A stretch of DNA of 18,441 bases from Candidatus Bathyarchaeota archaeon (GTDB lineage Archaea; Thermoproteota; CALKCG01; B24; JAGTQN01): contig JAGTQN010000020.1 in the NCBI GenBank assembly GCA_018396395.1, forward strand, positions 1,281 to 19,721, read 5' to 3'. Below are positions 1 through 7,474 of the stretch, piece after piece. The translations under genes were made by a program, and so were the position numbers. Below the pieces are notes generated by a model that was not told the DNA's origin, did not search any database, and saw only the letters and a program-made list of their open reading frames with translations. Each line of letters opens with the position of its first letter. Within the stretch, counting starts at the first letter, position 1.

Positions 1-56
1 CATTCTCATTATGATTATTATTGGATGCCATTGGATGGATATGCCCAGCTAAGTAT

Positions 57-716
57 GGGCATTACGCGACGGTCTTCAGGAGGCTTAAGGGGGCGGATGG
101 AGCTGGCATGTGGATGCGGGCACTCACGCGTTGATGAATGAAGGGTCTCCATGTTAAGCTGAGCCTAGTTAGGATCAACGTCGATGTCGACAGTACGACT
201 GTAAAGGCTATGAAAGCTAAGGGAACTAGTCGGCTACGACGGCTATGATGGCTATACTATAAGCATATCAAGGGCACAAAGACCCATACCCTTGTATCCG
301 TAAAGCCCTATCGTTAAGCGTTGGGCAGGGTTGGGCTAGGCTAGGCTAGGAAGCGAGCATGACTCCAACCATTTTGTACAGCTTTTAGAAGGCGTGAGGG
401 TTAAGGATGGTAGAGGTAGGCTAGAAGCAGGCCTAGGGAAGCTACGGGCGATACGTCCTACGATGCGATGGAGATAAGGGCCTACTTCAGGCGTATGGGC
501 ATAAAAGCGAAACATAGGCTAAGGAATAGACAAAAGCCTAAACGTGGAAGACCGTATAGGCTTATAGGGAGGCGTACGAGGAGAGCCGTTGAAAGGTTCT
601 TCGCATAGCTGACAGCATTCAGAAGAATAACCATAAGATACAAGGAATTAGCGTCAACATTCCAAGCATTAATACAATTAGCATGCATAATAATATACCT
701 GAGGGTTTTGCAATGA
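57..716 (+). pseudogene. Decayed DDE (IS4/IS5-like) transposase
   Basis: One reading frame keeps recognisable transposase blocks from about position 57 to the TGA at 714-716, but is interrupted by many stops (for example 132, 135, 246, 315 and 606, with more between 340 and 420). Visible pieces are HYATVFRRLKG near 60, VDVDSTTVKA with the likely first catalytic Asp at 189-191, DTSYDAMEI starting at 450, and RRAVERFFA with the likely catalytic Glu at 591-593. After these come FRRITIRYKELAS and a hydrophobic C-terminal block typical of IS4/IS5-type transposases. The TAG at 606 replaces the Trp usual in the FFAWL block. The 5' end probably lies left of the window. No terminal repeats or target duplication were identified, so the element borders are unknown. 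It is not expected to make a working protein. The family is assigned from memory of motif patterns. Confidence 0.72.
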
Positions 717-915
717 GTTCTTAGTTTAAAGAGAGATCTATGAAAAACGTTTCTAAAAGAATGTTGCTTATTTTATTCTCTTATTTATTCTTTTTAAAGA
801 AAAAGACATTCTTATTTTATCTTATTTTATCTTCTTATGAAAATCGTCTTGTTTGTAAAAAATAAGCGAAAAGCTTTTATATTTACTCTTCCTCTCTATC
901 TCGAGAGGGAAAATA
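717..915 (+). promoter_or_regulatory. Promoter and 5' leader of the membrane operon
   Basis: This AT-rich gap lies between the transposase remnant and the operon. The best TATA-like box is CTTTTATATTT at 874-884, preceded by a purine-rich BRE-like GCGAAAAG at 865-872. A start of transcription near 900-910 would follow, giving a very short leader. GAGGG at 905-909 sits 6 nt before the ATG at 916 and is the likely Shine-Dalgarno site. CCTCTC (891-896) and GAGAGG (903-908) could pair and mask it if transcription starts further upstream. The stretch 740-835 is T-rich with repeated CTTATTTTAT blocks and a short A/T hairpin at 788-805. No gene is seen here. Confidence 0.6.
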
Positions 916-2973
916 ATGGGAAAGACGGAACCCTCTAAGGAAAAAGCAGAGGTCGCAGCTAAAGGTCTGACGGCTAAAGTCCTTATCACATGGCTTGTGC
1001 TCCACATCGTCTTCTTCACAATCATCAACATCTACGGCAAAGGGCTCCTTAGAACCCACACATACATCACTGCGACAAGGACGGGCATACCATGGTATCC
1101 TCCATGGGGCTTCTACCTCCTCTTTGTCCTCATCGTCGTGCCTTTGTTCTATGGTATAACGAAGCGCCTTCCATATTCGAGGCAGGAATTGGCGATTCTC
1201 TTCGGGCTTATGGTCATGTCCCTCGATACAGCAATTATCATGGATACAATGAGCGTGGGCTTATGGTATAAATTCATTCCCCAAAGTGCAGGCGTTCCAG
1301 CAGAGTTCATACCAGCCTTCTTCGCTCCTCCATCGCGGTCTACCATCGAGGGAACCCTTCTTGGTAAAGCCCCAGTTCCATGGGGAGAACTAACGCCCTT
1401 CATCGGATTCTGGACAGCTTACTTCATCGGCATCTTCGCCTTCAGCCTCTTCCTGATGGAAATCCTTAGAAGAAAATTCATCGAAATTGACAGGCTTAGC
1501 TATCCAAGCGTAAGGCCTAGCTTTGAAGTCATAAGGATGGCTACCGAGACTTCAGCCGTTTCGACTTCTGAGTCTAAGGCTTCTGGTCCTCCAAGTCTCC
1601 TCCGTGTCGGACAGAACAAGTGGTTCTGGGCTGGCTTCTTCACCCTAGGTCTTGCCTTCGGAGCTCCATCCGTTCTAGCCTATACTTTACCTGAGCTGGG
1701 TATTCCAGCCTTCGCATGTGCCGGAAGGTTCCCAGTCTATCCATTGGCTGACTTCTTCGCAACGAATCCATGGCACATCCAAGGAGATTCTAGATGGGTT
1801 CCCACCGATGCCTTTCTTATGTTCCTTGTGCCCATGGATATTTTGGCAACTCATGTTCTATACCAGTTTGTTAGCTACATACTTTGGCCTCTCATAGCCA
1901 CATCGATAGGAATCATGGCACCAGGAGTCCCTGGATCCAGATACTGGTCCGCTGAAGGCCCCTTCAGGCCCCAACTATTCTCGGCTGCAACGCTACTGGG
2001 TCTTGGTATATGGGTCCCTATCCTCGGTTGGAGATACATAGCGGATAGTCTATCGAGGGCTTTCAAGGGTGGAAAAACTTCCGAGGGAGACGTTCCGGCC
2101 CTATGGGGATGGGCTGGGACGATTGTCTTCGGTCTTATCCTTTTCGGTCTAGGCCTAGCCCTCGGCGTGGATGTACCGATAATGTTCATAATGCTTTTGG
2201 TAATATCGATTCTGTACATAGGTCGAAGCTATTTCGCAGGAGAAGGCGCGCCCATAGGCTATGTGGGCTGGGCACAAGATTTTAACTATGGCATTGCCCG
2301 CCATGCAGGAACGACCTTGGGCGTATATCCGACTCCTGCCACCCTCACTCAGGGCTCATGGGCAACTGGAGCTTGGTATGCCATGACCAACCAGTCCTGG
2401 ATAGAGTGCTCCGTGGCAACTTCCTACTATCCCATGGTCAACTACAAGCTTGCAGAATTGACGGGGACAAGACCTAAAGACATGTTTAATGCAATGCTCA
2501 TAGGCTCCTTCCTCATACCATTGATCTCAGTACCGCTGTCCATATGGCTCTTCTATACATGGGGCACTGAGAAGATCCTTACTTGGTACGGACCAAAGTC
2601 TTATCAAGTGGGATATGTAACTGGGGGACTTAGAGGCGTCACAACACCCTACGCCTACTGGGATGCGGGTTGGCAGACCCATATGGTAGCTGCTGTCATC
2701 ATTACTGGTGTTCTTATGATGCTAAGGCTTCGCCTTCCATGGTTCTTCATCAACCCCATAGGAATTGCTGGCACGTACGTTATGAGAAACGTTACGGAGG
2801 CCCTTCCAATTCTTATCATTAAGTACTTAATGATAAGAATTGGTGGTGCGAAGACCTACGAAAGAATAGGAGTGCCGCTTTTCGTCGGAGCCCTCGTAGG
2901 CCTGACCTTCTGGGTTGGAATCGGTTTAGGAGTCCTCCACTTCAGAACAGCCGCTATAGCGCCACCGTACTAG
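916..2973 (+). CDS. OPT-like polytopic membrane protein (DUF6785/DUF6784 type)
   Basis: This 685-aa protein has roughly 12-14 hydrophobic segments and no cleavable signal peptide; the first 17 residues are charged and probably cytoplasmic. The N-terminal half has features I associate with DUF6785: LPYSRQELAILFG after the second membrane segment, PWGELTPFIGFW near residue 155, and a basic segment followed by IDRLSYPSV at about 190-198. The C-terminal half, with IIKYLMIRIGGAKTYERIGVP near 634-655, resembles DUF6784. These domains are related to oligopeptide-type (OPT) transporters, so transport of a peptide or other organic solute is possible but unproven. The third gene of the operon is a paralogue: the LSYP/LPYP and GWRY blocks fall at nearly equal positions in both. 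The ATG at 916 follows GAGGG by 6 nt. The stop is 8 nt before the next gene. A 38-bp perfect palindrome lies inside the gene at 2806-2843. Confidence 0.75.
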   Translation: MGKTEPSKEKAEVAAKGLTAKVLITWLVLHIVFFTIINIYGKGLLRTHTYITATRTGIPWYPPWGFYLLFVLIVVPLFYGITKRLPYSRQELAILFGLMVMSLDTAIIMDTMSVGLWYKFIPQSAGVPAEFIPAFFAPPSRSTIEGTLLGKAPVPWGELTPFIGFWTAYFIGIFAFSLFLMEILRRKFIEIDRLSYPSVRPSFEVIRMATETSAVSTSESKASGPPSLLRVGQNKWFWAGFFTLGLAFGAPSVLAYTLPELGIPAFACAGRFPVYPLADFFATNPWHIQGDSRWVPTDAFLMFLVPMDILATHVLYQFVSYILWPLIATSIGIMAPGVPGSRYWSAEGPFRPQLFSAATLLGLGIWVPILGWRYIADSLSRAFKGGKTSEGDVPALWGWAGTIVFGLILFGLGLALGVDVPIMFIMLLVISILYIGRSYFAGEGAPIGYVGWAQDFNYGIARHAGTTLGVYPTPATLTQGSWATGAWYAMTNQSWIECSVATSYYPMVNYKLAELTGTRPKDMFNAMLIGSFLIPLISVPLSIWLFYTWGTEKILTWYGPKSYQVGYVTGGLRGVTTPYAYWDAGWQTHMVAAVIITGVLMMLRLRLPWFFINPIGIAGTYVMRNVTEALPILIIKYLMIRIGGAKTYERIGVPLFVGALVGLTFWVGIGLGVLHFRTAAIAPPY
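2806..2843. repeat. 38-bp perfect palindrome inside a coding region
   Basis: The 19 bases CCAATTCTTATCATTAAGT (2806-2824) are followed without any spacer by their exact reverse complement (2825-2843). The palindrome is in frame and encodes residues 631-642 (PILIIKYLMIRI) plus the first two bases of a Gly codon. Symmetry ends at 2805/2844. The residues fit a conserved-looking membrane/loop block, so the coding sequence appears intact. Confidence 0.97.
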
Positions 2974-2981
2974 GTGGGAAA

Positions 2982-5900
2982 ATGCGAAAAATCCCCAATT
3001 TTTTTCTTTTTTTTATTTTTATATTCTTCATCCTCACCCCCATCTTACTTACGGCCTCCTTACAAGGATTGTATGCCCTTCCGGAGGTCGTAGAACCCTA
3101 TTATGATTACGAGAAGGTACTTCAAGAAATAAATCCTGAAGCTATAATGGGGCATATAGCCTACCTATCTTCCCTTGGTTCCAGAGTAACGGGTTATCCG
3201 GGAAGCTATAAGGCCTCAGAATACATAGCGGAAAAGTTTCGGGATTACGGCATCGAGCCCTTAAATGGAAATTATTTTCAGGATTACCGTGTAACCGTTC
3301 CCTTGGAACGGGGGGCTTCCATAAAGGTCCTTCCTGAAGGGCCAGTTTTGAAAGCTTATGTCCTCTGGCCCAACGGGGTTCAGACCTGCCGAACTCCACC
3401 GGAGGGGCTGGAGGGGCCCCTCCTATATGCTGGGGAAGGTACCCTTCGGGAGCTAAGCGAGGCTGCCCAGCGCCTAGGCATAGATGTAGAAGGTTCCATA
3501 GTCCTCATGGAGTTCAACTCCATGCAGGACTGGGTAACAATGGATAATTGGGTAAGGGCAGCCTCCTTCGGTGCAAAGGCGGTTATCTTCATCGCTCCTA
3601 AAGACGCGAATCGCTTTGAGGCCGAGAGCAAGTATCTGAAGACTCCGATTAACCTTCCTAGGCTCTACATCAATGAAACAGATGGCTTATGTCTCAAGGC
3701 CCTTGCCCAAGCAGGATCACCCATTAGGGTCCGCATCAACTTAGATATGAGGTATGATGATATCATCGCTAGGAACGTTATAGGTGTCATCAAGGGGAGC
3801 GATTTCCCCGATGAGGTCATCATATTTTCAGCCTACTATGACTGCTGGTCCATAGTTCCTAGCTTAGCTCCTGGCGCTGATGAGGCAAGCGGCATAGCTA
3901 CACTCCTAGAGCTTTCGAGGTTCTTCGCCTCCCATAGGCCTAGAAGGACCCTTTGGTTCGTCGCCTTCTCTGGCCATTGGCAGGCGATGGCTGGAGCCAG
4001 GGAGTTCGTCGAGAAATTCTACTTTAGCGAGGATGTCCTATCTGGAAGGACGAAGCTTTATCTCCTTATGAACCTCCACCTCTCCTCCGAAAGCCCCACC
4101 CTTGCCTACGTGAACTATGGAGCCGGTTACGGATTCCTTAATACAAGGCACCTCGTTTCCATCATAGCCCTTTTGGAGAAGGGTAGAAAAACCCTTGAAG
4201 ACCTCGGCGTTCCGGCCTCTGACTATGTGGAGGTGAGATGGGATACAGGCCTCCATATGGATTCTTACTTTGTCCATGAAGCCGAGGTTGTCGCCATAGC
4301 CAGATCAGCCTCCCTGAGCTATGTGACAACCAGAACCGCCCGCCTTAGCTGGGGAAGTCCCTTCGATAAAATTGAGAAGGTTCGCTCGGAGAATCTTAGG
4401 ATACAGGCTACCTTCATCTTCACTTCCACCTATACCCTTGCCAATATCGATAGCCTTGGCCTAAGCTGGGATATGGTAGCTCCGAAGCGATATCATGTGG
4501 AGGCAGGTTATGGGCTTCCAAGCGGAGGCTTTGCAAGGCTTGAAGGGGATGTTTCAAGGTTTGACCCAACGACACGATGGTATACCTTCGAGGGCCTCGA
4601 AAACTACGACATTCTGGTTAGGGTAGGCTACATAGGGGGCTATAGGGTCATGCCTAATCCCGTGATGATATATATAGTCAAGGCATCTCCGAACGGAACG
4701 TTCGCCATCAATGGTGTCGGAGCAGATGCGGCCTTCGGGCTTGGCTGGGTTAGAACACCAACCCATATCATCCAAGTCTTCTGCATAAACAGGACTACAG
4801 GAGCCATAGAATGGTTTACAGACAGCGGGATGTGGAGCTGGAGCAGCATCTTCGGGCTCGACAGACCTGTGAAGTTCGTAAGGACTTCAGTCTTTAGGTG
4901 CGCTTCAGCTACTCTATTCGGGATCAACTATACGATTGGCCTCCAAGTAAATAGCTTCCAGACCCACGCACCACCAGTCTTCTGGGGACTTATCCCAAGT
5001 CCCTCTGCTCCCATGATGACAAGGGAGCCCGTGGCCATGGTCTTTCTTCCTGACAAGACGACCTTCGAAGTCATACAAGTTCCAAACACGATCCTTATTA
5101 ACGCCAGCGAGGCGTACCCAGAGGGTATAGGCTTCACCATCGATGCCCAGAAGGACCTTAGAATCAACGTTCCTATTCAAGCAGCCAAGGACCTCTACTT
5201 CCTCAACAGGGAGCGCTATAGACTTGGAAAGCGCTTCGACGTTTCGACGCCTTTGGGGGAGCGGTCCATCGAGGCTTCAGGAGCCTACCTCCGCAAGGCC
5301 TTCGAGGCCCTGGATGCAAGGGATTATGAGGAGGCTTATGGGGCAGCCTTAGCCAGCCAAGCATGGCAGACAATAGGATATTGGGAGATGAGCAACCTGA
5401 TTCGGGATATGACATACGCCTCCCTAAGCTTCAGCATCCTCCTTATACCCTTCATGTTCCTCGCGGAGCGGCTTTTCTTCCCATCCCAGGGGAGAAAACG
5501 CATTGCAAGCCTTCTTATCGCCTTCACGATTCCATATCTAGCCTTCTACTTCGCCCATCCAGGATCTCAGATCGCCCTAGCTGCCCCCATAGCCATCGAA
5601 GGCTATGCCATCTTATTCTTTACGGCCATCGTCCTCATGACGGTCTCAGGAAACCTAGGAGGTCTCATGCGGGAGATTAGGGAGAAGACCATCGGCCTTC
5701 ATTTTGCGGAGATTAGCCGAAGTGGTGCCTTCCTATCTGCCATGTCGGCCGGTATAGAGGATATAAGGAAGCGAAGGCTTAGGAGCTTCCTTACGATGCT
5801 TTCGATCGTCCTCATGACCTTCAGCCTCGTCTCCCTCGCTTCATCCTATGGAATGGTTTCCCCTGTTTCCCAGAAAATGCCACCGCCACCCTACGAGCTT

Positions 5901-7469
5901 TATCAGGGGCTTCTAATCCAAAGGCTGGCAGGGTTTGATCCTATCGCGTACGAGATGATGGCGATGTCCAGATGGGGTACCATAGGGAGGCGGTACCAAG
6001 CCGTTTATAGGGCTTGGTATTATGCAAGCTGGTCCCCCGATCCTTTAAGTATAAGACCCGTCATCCAAGTTATGACACCCAAGGGAAGCTATGACTTTTG
6101 GGCCGTCCTAGGACTTATGCCCGAGGAGATGGAGTTAAACGCCAAGCTTGCCGAGGGGCTGGAGGGCCGATGGTTTGAGGAAGGGGATCTGGCAACCTGC
6201 GTCTTAAGCAAGGATCTTGCCAAAAGGATGGAAATCCAAATAGGCGGTAGTATCGTTTATTCGGGTATTGAACTCAAGGTTGTCGGGCTTATAGATGACG
6301 AAACCTTCTCCCAGGTCGTAGACTTAGATGGGAGAGGGTTAGCCCCCATCGATGTATGGTCCGTAGCCCAGTTGGCAAGGGCTATGGAGCTTCCCCTTGA
6401 GGAGGTAAGGCTTATGGCTAGAGAGGTCATACCCACGGATCATCTCCTCATAGTTCCCTTCAACCTCGCCCGTAGGGTCTTTGGGGCTCCAGTCTATTCC
6501 ATAGCCATTAAGATGGAGGATTTTCAGAAAGCCACAAAAGATGCGGAAGAGCTTGTCACGATGATGACCCTTCCCCTGACAGTCTATGCGAGTGGTGAGG
6601 GAAGCATCTATCTGCACTCGAGGCGTATGTGGTACTCTCTCATAGGCTTCCAGCACCTAATCGTCCTATACGTCATCGTAAGTCTCAGTGTTCTTATGGC
6701 TATGCTAAACGCCGTCTACGAAAGAATGGCTGAGATCAAGGTCTTTAGTGCCGTAGGCCTTGCGCCCCTCCATGTAGTAGCCATATTCCTCATCCAATCG
6801 CTCCTATATGGTGTCGTAGGAAGTGTAGTTGGATACTTGGCTGGCCTCGGGGCGCTTCGAGCCTTAATCCTCATGAAGTTCTTCCCATCAGAGTTTATCC
6901 CTAACTTTGCGGCTTCGGCGGCCTTCCTTCCCATGGGTCTGACGATCGTAGCCACCGTTCTTTCAGCCCTCTACCCGGCCATAAAGGCATCAAGACTCGT
7001 GACACCCTCTTTGGAAAGAAAATGGAAGCTCACGACGAAGCCCGTCGGAGATGAATGGTCCATAGGAATTCCCTTCAGAGCATCGGAGGGGGAGGTTCTA
7101 GGGATCTTTGAATTCATGAGGGAGTATATGGCTTCCCAGGCAGCGGAGGCTATGGGGCCCTTCATAACCCTGACGGAACCAAAGATACAGAAGGAGGCGG
7201 CTGGCGTGGTCATGGATGCTAGGGTCCATTTAGCCCCCTTCGATGCCAATGTTACGCAAGCCGTATATCTAATAGCCAGACCTCAGCCCAATGTAACGCC
7301 CCCCATATACGATTTCCAACTGCACCTACGCCTCCTTTCAGGCAATAGGGAAACATGGATAAGGTCCAATAGGTCCTTCATAGACAAGATAAGGAGACAA
7401 CTCCTAATCTGGAGAGGACTAAGGGATGTGGATAGGCAAAGGTACCTCAGTATGGTTAGGGAGGGTTAG
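2982..7469 (+). CDS. M28-peptidase-like ectodomain fused to FtsX/MacB-type permease
   Basis: This is a 1495-aa fusion. Residues 7-26 form a signal peptide or anchor. Residues 40-465 resemble M28 aminopeptidases (HIAYLSSLGSRVTGYPGS, then NVIGVIKGS) with a probable PA-type insert at about 120-240. Metal positions look altered: YYDCW at 285-289 where H-x-D is usual, GADEASG with D300, GHW at 331-333 where the catalytic Glu-Glu pair is usual, and MNLHL where NLD is usual. A beta-rich stretch of unknown fold follows (about 490-760). Membrane segments lie near 812-890. The FtsX signature RKRRLRSFLTMLSIV begins near 929, followed by a MacB-like ectodomain (about 960-1215) and three membrane helices (about 1218-1335). 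A cytoplasmic tail of about 155 residues ends the protein. The ATG follows GGTGGG by 3-4 nt. The gene is tightly linked to both OPT-like neighbours. No ATPase partner gene is in the window. It is probably an envelope complex; catalysis is doubtful. Confidence 0.78.
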   Translation: MRKIPNFFLFFIFIFFILTPILLTASLQGLYALPEVVEPYYDYEKVLQEINPEAIMGHIAYLSSLGSRVTGYPGSYKASEYIAEKFRDYGIEPLNGNYFQDYRVTVPLERGASIKVLPEGPVLKAYVLWPNGVQTCRTPPEGLEGPLLYAGEGTLRELSEAAQRLGIDVEGSIVLMEFNSMQDWVTMDNWVRAASFGAKAVIFIAPKDANRFEAESKYLKTPINLPRLYINETDGLCLKALAQAGSPIRVRINLDMRYDDIIARNVIGVIKGSDFPDEVIIFSAYYDCWSIVPSLAPGADEASGIATLLELSRFFASHRPRRTLWFVAFSGHWQAMAGAREFVEKFYFSEDVLSGRTKLYLLMNLHLSSESPTLAYVNYGAGYGFLNTRHLVSIIALLEKGRKTLEDLGVPASDYVEVRWDTGLHMDSYFVHEAEVVAIARSASLSYVTTRTARLSWGSPFDKIEKVRSENLRIQATFIFTSTYTLANIDSLGLSWDMVAPKRYHVEAGYGLPSGGFARLEGDVSRFDPTTRWYTFEGLENYDILVRVGYIGGYRVMPNPVMIYIVKASPNGTFAINGVGADAAFGLGWVRTPTHIIQVFCINRTTGAIEWFTDSGMWSWSSIFGLDRPVKFVRTSVFRCASATLFGINYTIGLQVNSFQTHAPPVFWGLIPSPSAPMMTREPVAMVFLPDKTTFEVIQVPNTILINASEAYPEGIGFTIDAQKDLRINVPIQAAKDLYFLNRERYRLGKRFDVSTPLGERSIEASGAYLRKAFEALDARDYEEAYGAALASQAWQTIGYWEMSNLIRDMTYASLSFSILLIPFMFLAERLFFPSQGRKRIASLLIAFTIPYLAFYFAHPGSQIALAAPIAIEGYAILFFTAIVLMTVSGNLGGLMREIREKTIGLHFAEISRSGAFLSAMSAGIEDIRKRRLRSFLTMLSIVLMTFSLVSLASSYGMVSPVSQKMPPPPYELYQGLLIQRLAGFDPIAYEMMAMSRWGTIGRRYQAVYRAWYYASWSPDPLSIRPVIQVMTPKGSYDFWAVLGLMPEEMELNAKLAEGLEGRWFEEGDLATCVLSKDLAKRMEIQIGGSIVYSGIELKVVGLIDDETFSQVVDLDGRGLAPIDVWSVAQLARAMELPLEEVRLMAREVIPTDHLLIVPFNLARRVFGAPVYSIAIKMEDFQKATKDAEELVTMMTLPLTVYASGEGSIYLHSRRMWYSLIGFQHLIVLYVIVSLSVLMAMLNAVYERMAEIKVFSAVGLAPLHVVAIFLIQSLLYGVVGSVVGYLAGLGALRALILMKFFPSEFIPNFAASAAFLPMGLTIVATVLSALYPAIKASRLVTPSLERKWKLTTKPVGDEWSIGIPFRASEGEVLGIFEFMREYMASQAAEAMGPFITLTEPKIQKEAAGVVMDARVHLAPFDANVTQAVYLIARPQPNVTPPIYDFQLHLRLLSGNRETWIRSNRSFIDKIRRQLLIWRGLRDVDRQRYLSMVREG

Positions 7470-7474
7470 GAAAG

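Noticed and set aside
41..62. Short hairpin ATGCCCA/TGGGCAT at the left edge
   Set aside because: A 7-bp stem is common by chance; it could be an element end but nothing links it to one.
132..162. TGATGA followed by CTGA, resembling box C and box D of a guide RNA
   Set aside because: No second C'/D' pair and no terminal stem; the match lies inside the transposase remnant and is likely chance.
482..688. 68-aa minus-strand reading frame
   Set aside because: It is antisense to the recognisable C-terminal part of the decayed transposase and has no ribosome site or family features.
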